Source: Lachnospiraceae bacterium (GTDB lineage Bacteria > Bacillota > Clostridia > Lachnospirales > Lachnospiraceae). From it: a DNA stretch of 64,000 nucleotides. Positions 14,485 to 22,912 of this stretch are shown here, piece after piece. The notes under the pieces were generated by a model that saw nothing but the letters and a program-made list of their open reading frames with translations, did no database searches and had not been told where the DNA came from. Numbering within the stretch: position 1 is the first letter of the stretch; each line of letters opens with the position of its first letter. Position numbers and translations under genes: made by a program. Location: contig CAJTCH010000004.1 of the NCBI GenBank assembly GCA_910574715.1, forward strand, positions 52,618 through 116,617. Reading direction: 5' to 3'.

Positions 14485-17400
14485 TAACTGCTGCAGTGAC
14501 TTAACGTCTCCGTTGCCGTGTTCTTTGACATAACGGATTCCCTGGGCGGTGACTCTCGCAGCGGCAATGGTCGTGATATACGGAATCTTTGCCTTGATCG
14601 CGGCTTTGCGCAGGTAGCTGTCGTCGTGAACGCTCTCTTTGCCGGCCGGTGAATTGACGATCAGGTCGATACTTTCGTTGGTGATCATGTCCAGGATGTT
14701 CGGACGCCCTTCGTAGAGCTTCTTCACCTTCTCGGCTTCGATTCCGGCGCTTCGGATCAGTTCATAGGTATTGCCGGTTGCGAGGATCTTGAAGCCGTCA
14801 TCCGCGAAGCTCTGGGCAATCTCTACTACCTCGGCCTTGTCCTTGCGGTTCACAGAGATCAGCACCGTACCGCCAAGGGGCAGCTTGGACTGTGTGGCTT
14901 CTTGTGCCTTGAAGAATGCCTCGCCGTAAGATGGCGACAGTCCGAGGACTTCCCCGGTGGAGCGCATCTCAGGACCCAGAAGAGGGTCGACCTCCTGGAA
15001 CATATTGAATGGAAATACAGCTTCCTTCACTCCGTAATACGGGATGTGCTGTTCCTTAAGGTTCTGTACGGGTGACGGCCGGCCGGTAAGCCCGGAGGTG
15101 ATGATGTCCGTTGCCAGCGGTACCATGCGGATATTGCATACCTTGGATACCAGCGGCACTGTTCGGGATGCACGCGGGTTGGCCTCAAGGACGTGTACCT
15201 TGCCGTTCTCAATGGCGTACTGCATGTTCATAAGTCCCTTGACATGCATTTCCTCGGCGATCCTGCGGGTATACTCCTTAATAGTCTGTACATTCTCCGG
15301 GGAAATGTGTACGGACGGGATGATGCATGCGGAATCTCCGGAGTGCACGCCTGCCAGCTCTATATGCTCCATGACGGCAGGAACAAAAGCATGGCTGCCG
15401 TCGCTGATGGCGTCTGCTTCACACTCCAGCGCATGGTTCAGGAAACGGTCGATCAGGATCGGCCGGTCAGGGGTTACACCGACAGCAGCTTTCATATAGC
15501 CCGCCATGCTCTCATCGTCATATACCACTTCCATGCCGCGTCCGCCAAGGACGTAGGAAGGACGAACCATAACCGGATATCCGATCTTGTGTGCGATTGA
15601 CAGGGCTTCGTCTACGGTGGTCGCCATACCGGATTCCGGCATAGGGATCTCTAATCTGTCCATCATCTCACGGAACAGGTCGCGGTCCTCCGCCAGGTCG
15701 ATCACGGAAGGTGAAGTGCCAAGGATCTTGACGCCGTTCTTTTCAAGGTCGGAGGCCAGGTTCAGAGGCGTCTGTCCGCCGAACTGGGCGATCACGCCGA
15801 CGGGCTGTTCCTTCTTGTATATGCTCAGCACGTCTTCTAAGGTCAATGGCTCAAAATACAGCTTGTCGGAGGTGTCGTAATCCGTTGAAACTGTCTCTGG
15901 GTTACAGTTCACGATGATGGTCTCAAAGCCAAGTTTCTTAAGAGCCAGTGACGCATGGACACAGCAGTAATCGAATTCGATACCCTGACCGATCCGGTTA
16001 GGGCCTCCGCCAAGGATCATGATCTTCGGTTTGCCGGTGCTGACAGGATTCTTATCCCTGGCGTTGTAGGTAGAATAATAATACGCGCTGTCCGGCGTTC
16101 CGCTTACATGCACGCCCTCCCAGGCCTCTTCCACACCCAGTTCAATCCGGCGGGTGCGGATGGTATCTTCGGAAATGTCAAGGATCTGACTTAAATACTT
16201 GTCCGAGAATCCGTTCTTCTTGGCCGAGATCAGCATATCATCAGAAGGAAGGCTTCCGCGAGAAGCTGTCAGAGCCTCTTCTTCCTCCACAAGTTCTTTC
16301 ATTTGCTCTATAAAATAGGTCTTTACTTTCGTGATATCGAAGATCTCCTCCACGGACGCCCCCTTGCGAAGGGCTTCGTACATGATAAAGTGACGGTCGC
16401 TGGATGGCGTGATCAGCATATGGAGAAGCTGTTCTCTGCTCTTTTCATGATAATCTCTGGCGTATCCCAGACCATACCGTCCGGTCTCCAGGCTCCGGAT
16501 CGCCTTCTGGAAGGCTTCCTTGTAGGTCTTGCCGATACTCATGACCTCGCCTACGGCGCGCATCTGTGTGCCGAGCTTATCCTCGACTCCTTTGAATTTC
16601 TCGAACGCCCAGCGCGCGAACTTGATCACCACATAATCGCCGTCAGGAACGTATCTGTCCAGTGTGCCGTATTTCCCGCAGGGGATGTCCTTCAAAGTCA
16701 GCCCTGAGGCAAGCATGGCGGATACTAGTGCGATCGGGAAACCGGTAGCCTTAGAAGCAAGTGCGGAGGAACGGGAGGTTCTGGGATTGATCTCGATAAC
16801 CACGATCCGGCCGGTCACAGGGTCATGGGCAAATTGTACATTGGTTCCGCCGATCACTTCTACAGATTCTACGATCTTATATGCCTGCCGCTGCAGTTCC
16901 TTCTGGCATTCTTCCGATATGGTAAGCATCGGAGCAGAACAGAAGGAGTCGCCGGTGTGAACCCCCAGCGGATCAATATTCTCAATAAAACATACCGTGA
17001 TCATGTTGTTGTCGGCGTCCCGGACAACCTCAAGCTCAAGCTCCTCCCATCCGAGGATGGATTCTTCTACCAATACCTGGCCTACTAAACTTGCCTGCAG
17101 CCCTCTGGCGCACACGGTCTTAAGCTCTTCTTTATTATACACCAGTCCGCCGCCGGCGCCGCCCATGGTGTAAGCAGGGCGCAGAACCACAGGGTATCCC
17201 AGGCGGCCGGCGATGCCAAGCGCTTCCTCAACACTGTAAGCTACCTCGCTTCTTGCCATCTCGATCCCAAGTGCATCCATGGACTTCTTGAACTCGATTC
17301 TGTCCTCTCCGCGCTCGATGGCATCCACCTGGACGCCTATGACTTTGACATTGTATTTATCAAGAATCCCTTCCTTGGCAAGCTCTGCACACAGATTCAG

Positions 17401-17685
17401 CCCGGATTGCCCCCCCAGGTTCGGCAGGAGCGCATCGGGCCGTTCTTTGGCAATGATCTGCTCTAGCCGCTCTACATTCAATGGTTCGATGTAGGTGACG
17501 TCCGCCATCTCCGGATCGGTCATGATGGTAGCCGGATTGGAATTGACAAGCACGATCTCATAGCCGAGATTGCGCAGTGCTTTGCATGCCTGGGTTCCGG
17601 AATAGTCGAATTCGCAGGCCTGCCCGATGATGATAGGACCGGAACCGATGATGAGTACCTTGTGAATGTCTGTTCTTTTTGGCAT
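14461..17685 (-). CDS. carB: Carbamoyl-phosphate synthase large subunit
   Basis: 1074 residues, full length. It makes carbamoyl phosphate from bicarbonate, ammonia (from the CarA glutaminase) and 2 ATP for pyrimidine and arginine synthesis. Two homologous halves each start with a biotin-carboxylase-like fold and carry an ATP-grasp domain: GSGPIIIGQACEFDYSGTQA in the first half and GGGPNRIGQGIEFDYCCVHA in the second. The C-terminal MGS-like domain (NRKDKAEVVEIAQSFADDGF) is the allosteric site. Ribosome site GAGGAGG. The usual partner carA is not beside it; upstream lies prophage debris instead, so carA must be elsewhere or was separated. Confidence 0.97.
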   Translation of the reverse strand: MPKRTDIHKVLIIGSGPIIIGQACEFDYSGTQACKALRNLGYEIVLVNSNPATIMTDPEMADVTYIEPLNVERLEQIIAKERPDALLPNLGGQSGLNLCAELAKEGILDKYNVKVIGVQVDAIERGEDRIEFKKSMDALGIEMARSEVAYSVEEALGIAGRLGYPVVLRPAYTMGGAGGGLVYNKEELKTVCARGLQASLVGQVLVEESILGWEELELEVVRDADNNMITVCFIENIDPLGVHTGDSFCSAPMLTISEECQKELQRQAYKIVESVEVIGGTNVQFAHDPVTGRIVVIEINPRTSRSSALASKATGFPIALVSAMLASGLTLKDIPCGKYGTLDRYVPDGDYVVIKFARWAFEKFKGVEDKLGTQMRAVGEVMSIGKTYKEAFQKAIRSLETGRYGLGYARDYHEKSREQLLHMLITPSSDRHFIMYEALRKGASVEEIFDITKVKTYFIEQMKELVEEEEALTASRGSLPSDDMLISAKKNGFSDKYLSQILDISEDTIRTRRIELGVEEAWEGVHVSGTPDSAYYYSTYNARDKNPVSTGKPKIMILGGGPNRIGQGIEFDYCCVHASLALKKLGFETIIVNCNPETVSTDYDTSDKLYFEPLTLEDVLSIYKKEQPVGVIAQFGGQTPLNLASDLEKNGVKILGTSPSVIDLAEDRDLFREMMDRLEIPMPESGMATTVDEALSIAHKIGYPVMVRPSYVLGGRGMEVVYDDESMAGYMKAAVGVTPDRPILIDRFLNHALECEADAISDGSHAFVPAVMEHIELAGVHSGDSACIIPSVHISPENVQTIKEYTRRIAEEMHVKGLMNMQYAIENGKVHVLEANPRASRTVPLVSKVCNIRMVPLATDIITSGLTGRPSPVQNLKEQHIPYYGVKEAVFPFNMFQEVDPLLGPEMRSTGEVLGLSPSYGEAFFKAQEATQSKLPLGGTVLISVNRKDKAEVVEIAQSFADDGFKILATGNTYELIRSAGIEAEKVKKLYEGRPNILDMITNESIDLIVNSPAGKESVHDDSYLRKAAIKAKIPYITTIAAARVTAQGIRYVKEHGNGDVKSLQQLHSEITDR

Positions 17686-18139
17686 ATGTATCCTCCTCGT
17701 ATGACATAATTGAAATACACTAAAATATTTTTGGCGCTTACATTATTATATAGGAGAATTGAGAAAAAGAAAAGGTAAAATTGACGGTTGAGTCGGTCCG
17801 GGTGATCCAGGGTCGAAGACCAGTTTCGAACGATTATGAGACAGTCTTGCAGATCTGTTACATTAGTTCCCGAATAAATATATTCCGTTGGCGGCGTTGA
17901 CAATGGGGGGTATCATCAATATCCTGATCAATCTGGAGGCTGGGATCAATGCAATGGTCGTATTAGCAGTGTAGATTTACTTGGTTATTTATGCAATGAT
18001 GTACTAGTGTGGGATTGTGTGAGATGATTAGGAATCAGTTGGATAAGGATGGTAGTTTGCGGATAAAAAATAAAGATTGCCAGAAGAACGATGGAATGAT
18101 AATGTAATAGAGAGATAATCGTGTTACAAGGTGGACAGT
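17686..18139. other. Non-coding stretch upstream of carB, no gene seen
   Basis: About 450 bp, richer in A/T than its surroundings. I see no credible gene. A 23-codon frame at about 17904 (starting MGGIINILINLEAGIN) has no ribosome site and is probably debris. The first 50 bp must hold the carB promoter. No PyrR-type or other riboswitch could be recognised by eye. Confidence 0.5.
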
Positions 18140-18216
18140 CTCCCTCCTTTCTGAAACAGCGTTCGTTGTCGTGCCGCCCGGCACTGATCCCATCATGGGA
18201 AATACGAAAGGGGGAG
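18140..18216 (+). promoter_or_regulatory. 5' UTR stem that masks the toxin ribosome site
   Basis: CTCCCTCCTTTC (18140-18151) can pair with GAAAGGGGGAG (18206-18216), which contains most of the toxin ribosome-binding site. This resembles the long-range 5'-3' structures that keep type I toxin mRNAs silent until processed. The second toxin locus has an analogous stem. Confidence 0.5.
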
Positions 18217-18225
18217 GTGATGTGA

Positions 18226-18324
18226 ATGAGTACATACGAAGTTTTAACATTGTTAATTCTTTTCGGAACGTTTCTCGTTGCATTGCTTGCCTACATAGAT
18301 AGTAGGAACAACAAGCGAAAATAA
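18226..18324 (+). CDS. Holin-like type I toxin (TxpA/BsrG-like small membrane peptide)
   Basis: 32 residues: MSTYE start, one hydrophobic helix (about residues 6-22, LTLLILFGTFLVALLAY) and a basic tail (DSRNNKRK). This is the pattern of the putative holin-like toxin family found in Firmicute type I toxin-antitoxin loci. A very strong ribosome site (GGGGGAGGTGA) precedes the ATG. A convergent promoter downstream should make an antisense RNA over the 3' end. The locus lies in prophage debris, next to an endolysin fragment, outside the integrative element. Confidence 0.75.
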   Translation: MSTYEVLTLLILFGTFLVALLAYIDSRNNKRK

Positions 18325-18412
18325 ATAAGCCTACCTTGTAATCTTGGCGGATGCAGGTAGGCTTATTGCCAACTTGGGAGGCTAACCACTTTGTGGGCGG
18401 TTATCTCTTCCT
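18322..18412 (-). ncRNA. Predicted antisense antitoxin RNA of the 18.2-kb toxin
   Basis: A minus-strand promoter lies downstream: -35 TTGCAA (18442-18447), 17-bp spacer, -10 TATAAT (18419-18424). Start near 18412 and end in the shared hairpin give an RNA of roughly 90 nt complementary to the toxin mRNA 3' region, as in TxpA/RatA-type systems. Not tested; inferred from promoter placement, which is repeated at the 23.3-kb locus. Confidence 0.65.
18324..18367. terminator. Terminator hairpin shared by toxin mRNA and antisense RNA
   Basis: AATAAGCCTACC (18324-18335) pairs with GGTAGGCTTATT (18356-18367). The toxin stop codon lies in its base. On the minus strand it is followed by TTATTTATTTT, so the antisense RNA would end inside the toxin's last codons. 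Confidence 0.7.
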
Positions 18413-18418
18413 ATCTGT

Positions 18419-18447
18419 ATTATAGAGTAAGTTGAAAGAGATTGCAA
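18419..18447 (-). promoter_or_regulatory. Antitoxin RNA promoter (18.4 kb)
   Basis: -35 TTGCAA and -10 TATAAT with 17-bp spacing on the minus strand. The same -35 context (AAAGAGATTGCAATGT on the plus strand) survives in the remnant behind metQ. Confidence 0.7.
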
Positions 18448-18486
18448 TGTAAAATTTGGAGAGTCCGAAAATTTAAACAGGCTTTC

Positions 18487-18772
18487 TTTTTTTGCGCCGG
18501 CGCAAGATCCGGCAGGAAGGAGCCCAGATAACAGTGTTGTCGCTCATGCATCCGGCGGGTATGCTGATTATGTTGGGACCTGTTTTGAGGGTGATTATGA
18601 TGTGGAGCGAATGATGCCGAATGCTCAGAAGAAAGCAGGTAAGGAACTGATCGCACATCTGAAAGCATTTGATTGCGGAAATGTTGACGGCGACTTCCGA
18701 GTTAAGACCAAGGCCTCAGTTATAGCATACCAGAAGGCAAAGGGCCGTGTCGTGGATGGCATCGTCGGTCGA
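18487..18772 (+). pseudogene. Endolysin remnant (C-terminal peptidoglycan-binding domain)
   Basis: One frame reads through a linker (APAQDPAGRSPDNSVVAHAS) into a peptidoglycan-binding-1 type repeat (KAFDCGNVDGDFRVKTKASVIAYQKAKG, then VVDGIVG). This is the usual tail of Clostridial phage amidases. The catalytic N-terminal domain is absent, no start codon with a ribosome site exists, and homology stops after GIVG. With the holin-like peptide just upstream this marks a decayed prophage lysis module. Confidence 0.75.
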
Positions 18773-18856
18773 TTTTCGAATATAATAATTAATCTCCTCT
18801 TAAGAAATTTTCGTTTTGTTTAAGGAAATAAACATACTTTGGACACATTTTACCCT

Positions 18857-18862
18857 TATACT
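18857..18862 (+). promoter_or_regulatory. -10-like box conserved ahead of both small RNA copies
   Basis: TATACT lies 12 bp after a conserved TTGGAC (in ACATACTTTGGACA); the same arrangement precedes the second copy. The spacing is too short for a normal sigma-A -35, so the TTGGACA element may be something else, for example a regulator site (it differs by one base from the Spo0A box TTCGACA). Confidence 0.4.
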
Positions 18863-18868
18863 AAGAGG

Positions 18869-19026
18869 CAGATAGTTGAAAGACAGATTCAACTATCTCC
18901 CCCCTCACAAAGTATTGCACCCAGGGGATTGGATTTACCCCGGGTGCCGCACTTTACTCTCATTCCTTTTAGATAACTATAACAACGACGAGAACCCCAC
19001 ACTCCATTGGTTTGTGGGGTTCTCGC
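18869..19026 (+). ncRNA. Structured small RNA, copy A (3' end replaced by the integrated element)
   Basis: Elements in order: hairpin 1 (AGATAGTTGAA / TTCAACTATCT, 18870-18898); an unpaired C-rich run TCTCCCCCCTC; hairpin 2 (AAAGT...GCACCC / GGGTGC...ACTTT, 18909-18955); a 31-nt linker identical to copy B; and a terminal hairpin (CGAGAACCCCACA / TGTGGGGTTCTCG, 18989-19025). No open reading frame fits. C-rich loops facing GGAGG ribosome sites are typical of trans-acting sRNAs in Gram-positives (RsaE/RoxS style). The terminal hairpin is supplied by the element, not by the original gene. No T-run follows, so the true 3' end is uncertain. Confidence 0.65.
18965..18986 (+). repeat. attL core repeat
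   Basis: 22-bp core (…TTAGATAACTATAACAAC) identical to the copy at 28317-28338 and to the uninterrupted small RNA copy B at 31291-31312 (opposite strand). To its left is small RNA sequence; to its right is element sequence that rebuilds a terminal hairpin. Confidence 0.8.
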
Positions 19027-19051
19027 TGTCTATAATGATATTGAAATGATA

Positions 19052-19408
19052 TTATTTTCTATTCAACTCCACACACTTTCGGATCTCCCTGCCGGCAGTC
19101 GGATCGTGATACCCTTCATGGTTTTTCATCGGATCCATCCTAACATCTCCAGTTCTACCTCGCTCAAGCCTGTTCGCATGAAAGACGCCACGCCCACATG
19201 CCGATAGCTTCTGGAAGCTATGTATTTGCCCTGCGTCCTCTCCTGGTTCGTCGTTTTGGAAGCCAGGATGCAGATCGGCGTAGGCGTTCCGGTACTTTCC
19301 TTCCTTCTTCTTGGATACCTTATAAGACTTTAGAGCCGGGGAGAGAAGCCGGATCACTCCGGCAAGCTCTTCATCCTCAGTGAATGAGATCCTGATCTTA
19401 ACGCTCAT
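19052..19408 (-). CDS. Small element protein of unknown function
   Basis: 118 residues starting MSVKIRISFTEDEEL; AGGAGA lies 9 bases upstream of the ATG at 19408. The first ~48 residues (ending KYRNAYADLHPG) look like small proteins often encoded beside VapE genes in Lachnospiraceae islands. The remainder is basic and of low complexity, and may be read-through after a frameshift, since relatives of this type usually stop near residue 50. No function known to me. It is downstream of two other small genes on the minus strand, with short overlaps. Confidence 0.45.
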   Translation of the reverse strand: MSVKIRISFTEDEELAGVIRLLSPALKSYKVSKKKEGKYRNAYADLHPGFQNDEPGEDAGQIHSFQKLSACGRGVFHANRLERGRTGDVRMDPMKNHEGYHDPTAGREIRKCVELNRK

Positions 19409-19601
19409 GAAGCTTTCTCCTGGCACGCTCTTCACGCTTTCCATGCATCTTCCCGAGATTATAAGTTAACGAACATATGAAGTGAATGTTATGTACACCA
19501 AATCTCTTTATGTAGCTGTCAAATGCCTCACCTAAAGACGTACCTGCAAATCCTTCTACCGAACTGAACATATTGACTCTCAAATCTTCCTGTAAATTCA
19601 T
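19398..19601 (-). CDS. Small element protein of unknown function
   Basis: 67 residues (starts MNLQEDLRVNMFSSVEG), preceded by GAAAGGAG. It overlaps the next gene by 11 bp and the previous one by 4 bp, indicating a compact operon. No recognised domain. The C-terminus is strongly basic (KREERARRKLHER). Confidence 0.5.
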   Translation of the reverse strand: MNLQEDLRVNMFSSVEGFAGTSLGEAFDSYIKRFGVHNIHFICSLTYNLGKMHGKREERARRKLHER

Positions 19602-19762
19602 GCTTCTAAACTCCTTTCTTCATCTTGTGATTTCCCTACTGTAAACATAGGGACTGCAATTTCAACGCCTTCTGCATCTGTGCCAATTGATGTATATACT
19701 GAACCTCCGCAGCACTGAGCCAGTAAACGGAATGTTTCGTCTAAATCTTTAACAAATTTCAT
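19598..19762 (-). CDS. Small element protein of unknown function
   Basis: 54 residues starting MKFVKDLDETFRLLAQ, with GAAGGGAAGGA upstream of the ATG at 19762. It contains a CCGGSVYTSIGTDAEGVEIA stretch that could be a small beta structure. It overlaps the following small gene by 4 bp (ATGA type). No function recognised. Confidence 0.5.
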   Translation of the reverse strand: MKFVKDLDETFRLLAQCCGGSVYTSIGTDAEGVEIAVPMFTVGKSQDEERSLEA

Positions 19763-19900
19763 AAAAATCCTTCCCTTCTGCCGGGATATCATGTTACTAT
19801 GTAAGTGCTTTGGGGACATGGCTCCGGCTATGTGCTGCCCTGTAGGTATAGGCGTACCTATGGGGCTTTTCTGGTTACTTTCTCAAACGTAATCTATACC

Positions 19901-21745
19901 TCAGACGAATTTAGTCGTAGCTCCAAAAGAAGTAAGCCTTGGGTAATACTCTGATTTTCTTGCGTAGGGTGCGCGAAATTCGTCAGAGGCACAGGTTATG
20001 AAATTTTTCATATACTCCATATCCTTTAGACTCCGGGGCAGCTCTCCGAGTTCTCCGATCCAACTGGCAGTTGATTCTATAAGTTTGTCCTTGCTCCCAT
20101 CTATCTGCACACCTTCTGCAAAATATATCTGCCCGATCACACAGCATTTCCGGAAAAATGTAGTCTTTCCTATCCCATGGGGACCTTTTAGGACTAAAAC
20201 CCCGTCTGCACCGTATGAGCCGGAATTATTATATGCCATCGCCACACACTGGCACAGCCATTTTGTCATCATGACCTTATACAAGCCTTCGTCACCGCCC
20301 ACCGTAAAGCATTCAAACAGTCTGTTGATCTCGCCTGCAACGCCGCCCCAGATCATATAATTCACTTCTAAATATCGTGCTGCAGCATGCATTCTGTTAT
20401 CGTCTGCTATCTTTAACATCCATTCATGGATCTTTGCCGTGCTTACCCTCAAGCCATCGCGCACAAACTGATCCGCACAATGTACAAGAAGATTATTATA
20501 CCCGTTAGGCGGCGTATTGAATTGTTTTATCTTCTCTTTATCTTCACACTGTACTTTAACTTCACGTAAAATCATACCGTAAGTAACACTAATCCCCTCA
20601 TTCTCTAGCAATACCTTCAAGTTATCGCAGGTTGGAAGTACTTTTATACTCCCATTAGTTCCATACTGTACATCGGGATAAGGGGTTCTATCTTTAAATT
20701 TCGCTCTTGTGTTTTCCAAGTGTACCAGTTCATCCTGTGAAGCGAAATTTCGCATTTCTTTTGTACTTGGCAGTTGATGTGTGAATGTGTCCGGTTTTGC
20801 TTCTTCGTCCAGATACCCGAACTTGTGGAGCCTTACCAGGTCGAAGCTGTTGCATAGCCTCCCCTGTACTGGATCCGTAGCGTGATGACTGTATAGGAAC
20901 TTCCCATCATCATACAGAACCGCACCGCCTACCGTGGAGCCCGCTGTATATGTGTATCTCCCAGATATGGACGTTTCTTCATATATACCAGACAAAAACT
21001 TGTCCATAGCCGCCGGCACATCATACACCCGGCAGAATGCCCCTATAATACCTTTCTTTGTAGTCGGGTCTTCCTGTCTCCTCTGATTCCTTTCCAGACG
21101 TTCTGTTTCTCCTGGTACTGACGGCCATTCTGACACATTATGCCAGTCTCCGTACATCCCTAGAATCCCGTCTGCAGATACAAATCCCTTATCGCTATAG
21201 GTAAATATGTATTCGCTGTCTCTGCAGCAACTCGACCAATACATAAGCCTGGATACGTCAAATGTGGTCGAATCACAGAACTCAATCCCGATCAGTGACG
21301 CAAGTTTCCGTGCTACTGGCTCATATTCATCCGCTGTAAGATCCCGATCAGCCGGCAGGATAACCCGAAACCGTGGCGCCACGCTCTCATGCTTGCGCGT
21401 GCTGTACACTACATAGGCACAGCCTAATCCCTCTACACGCTTCAAAATATCCTCCGTCTGCCCTGCAGGTATGTTATCCAAATCCAGTGTGACCAGACTC
21501 CGACTGATCACACTTTCGCTTTTACGCCTGCTGCCGTTTAATTGACCGCCAACAAATCCGCCAACATCCTTAAGTTCATCCTGTTGGCTCTTGGTAAGCC
21601 TCTTGTACTCTGCAAGAGTCTCTGTGGATCGTTGCGGGACACTAAGCCGTTGGACGAACTCAGACCAGTATAATTCTACAGCTTTCCAGTTTATTGCCTT
21701 CCGGCTCTGCCCCATTGAAATGATTAGTTTCTTGTCATTCTGCAT
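19901..21745 (-). pseudogene. Primase-polymerase/VapE-type ATPase, C-terminally truncated
   Basis: 614 residues remain. The N-terminal third resembles an archaeo-eukaryotic primase/bifunctional replication domain (VTLDLDNIPAGQ, APRFRVILPADRD); the C-terminal part is a virulence-associated-E (VapE) P-loop ATPase with Walker A GPHGIGKTT (about 521-529) and GELGELPRSLKDMEYMKNFIT. In the family the sequence after FRAPYARKSEYYPR...SFGAT continues for about 150 more residues; here it runs into TKFV and a stop. The gene is thus truncated just past the Walker B/sensor region, and the island's replication protein is probably non-functional. A small HTH gene precedes it. Confidence 0.8.
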
Positions 21746-21766
21746 ACTTTCTTTTTTTTGCCCTCC

Positions 21767-22105
21767 TTATACTGCTTTTATTCCATATACTCTTTCTTGG
21801 AAAAATACCCTGCTAACCTTGCCTTGAACGGTTATAAATCCTCTCTCTTTCAGCTCCTTATTAAGTTCCCGGATTATTCCATAACTTTTACTTTCTGAGA
21901 CTCCCAATATCTCCGCTACCTCCTTCGCTCCTATGAATTGCCTTTCCACCTTCTGCCTCCTTTCTTCCTGTACCCTCTCGGCGGCGCCGATCAGGTCCAT
22001 GATCTCCTGGTGACATCTAAGGAAGTCTTCGCTTCCCACTCCCAGGCGTTTCTCTTCCTGTGCTGCTAAATCCTCCATCATTGCCTTAAATTCCTCCTGT
22101 GACAT
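21767..22105 (-). CDS. Helix-turn-helix protein upstream of vapE (excisionase/activator-like)
   Basis: 112 residues starting MSQEEFKAMMED, with GGAAGGAGGC 7 bases upstream. A charged N-terminal helix leads into an HTH (QFIGAKEVAEILGVSESKSYGIIRELNKELKERG, about 55-90) of the MerR/excisionase-like class that normally sits directly ahead of vapE in satellite islands. It probably binds element DNA for excision or gene control. Confidence 0.7.
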   Translation of the reverse strand: MSQEEFKAMMEDLAAQEEKRLGVGSEDFLRCHQEIMDLIGAAERVQEERRQKVERQFIGAKEVAEILGVSESKSYGIIRELNKELKERGFITVQGKVSRVFFQERVYGIKAV

Positions 22106-22146
22106 GTAAAAGCCTCCTTCCATTTCAAAACCGCCACCACACGATC

Positions 22147-22353
22147 TTATTCTACTGTTTCGATTATTTCAGTTACGTCTACTCCCAGGGCAGTGGCAAT
22201 TTTCCCCCAGGTTTTTGGAGTTCCATCACTTTTACCTGTCAAAATATTGGATAGTGTACTTTCTGAAATACCAGAATCTACCGCAAGTTGTTTTTGGTTG
22301 ATCTCTTTTTTTGCCATTGAAACCCGCACAAATACTCTATTTATGCTTATCAT
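22147..22353 (-). CDS. Cro/CI-type HTH protein (Cro-like)
   Basis: 68 residues, almost all HTH (EINQKQLAVDSGISESTLSNILTGKSDGTPKTWGKIATALG). The ATG at 22353 has AAAGGAGG upstream. It is divergent from the CI-like repressor at 22469 and separated from it by palindromic operators, the standard lysis-lysogeny style switch of prophages and satellites. Confidence 0.8.
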   Translation of the reverse strand: MISINRVFVRVSMAKKEINQKQLAVDSGISESTLSNILTGKSDGTPKTWGKIATALGVDVTEIIETVE

Positions 22354-22373
22354 TATTTTCCTCCTTTCAAATA

Positions 22374-22452
22374 CATAATTTAATTATTGTTCAACATAAT
22401 AATACATAATTTAATTATTGTTTATGGTACTATTTCAATAACATAATTATTG
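22374..22452. promoter_or_regulatory. Three palindromic operators in the cro/cI-like intergenic region
   Basis: CATAATTTAATTATTG occurs at 22374-22389 and 22405-22420 (core ATAATTTAATTAT is a palindrome about one central base); a shorter CATAATTATTG lies at 22442-22452, next to the repressor ribosome site. They are the probable binding sites for one or both XRE proteins. Confidence 0.65.
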
Positions 22453-22468
22453 AAAGGGGTTTTATGCA

Positions 22469-22912
22469 TTGGATAATAAAAAGATAGGTGAAAATATAAA
22501 CACCTATAGAAAAGTTAAAAAGTTAACTCAGAAACAATTAGCCGATTTGATTGATAAGGCTGAAAGCTCCGTACAAAAATATGAAAAAGGTGAAACCGAG
22601 ATTCCTATAAGCGTTCTCGAAAAAATATCAACTGTCTTGGATATTCCTTTACAGTATTTACTCGATTGGACAAAACAGGAATTCATAAATAATGCATTAG
22701 GCGGAATAGATCAAGAATTTGAGCAATTAATAACTTCTCTGGGATATAAATTAATATACCGCCCAGAAGCAACTAACAATAAACCTATAACCCTTGTGGA
22801 TACCACCGAGCACTCCATATTAATTACGCTGGAAGAGATAAAAGAATTATCACATTCTACAAAATCATATTTGAACTTTAAAATACACGAGCTTTTTCAA
22901 GCTCGTTCCTAA
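22469..22912 (+). CDS. CI-like XRE repressor of the element
   Basis: 147 residues with an N-terminal HTH (KIGENINTYRKVKKLTQKQLADLIDKAESSVQKYEKGETEIP). The C-terminal ~70 residues show no LexA-type Ser/Lys protease motif, so repression is probably not relieved by self-cleavage. Start: TTG at 22469 with GAAAGGGG nine bases upstream; the nearby ATG at 22464 is out of frame. It faces the Cro-like gene across three operators. AT-rich compared with host genes. Confidence 0.8.
   Translation: MDNKKIGENINTYRKVKKLTQKQLADLIDKAESSVQKYEKGETEIPISVLEKISTVLDIPLQYLLDWTKQEFINNALGGIDQEFEQLITSLGYKLIYRPEATNNKPITLVDTTEHSILITLEEIKELSHSTKSYLNFKIHELFQARS

Noticed and set aside
17904..17975. Short hydrophobic frame (MGGIINILINLEAGIN...) upstream of toxin 1
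   Set aside because: 23 codons, no ribosome site and no family I can recognise.
18965..18986. tRNA or tmRNA gene as the integration site
   Set aside because: No cloverleaf or CCA end is visible; the flanking sequence instead matches the second small RNA copy.
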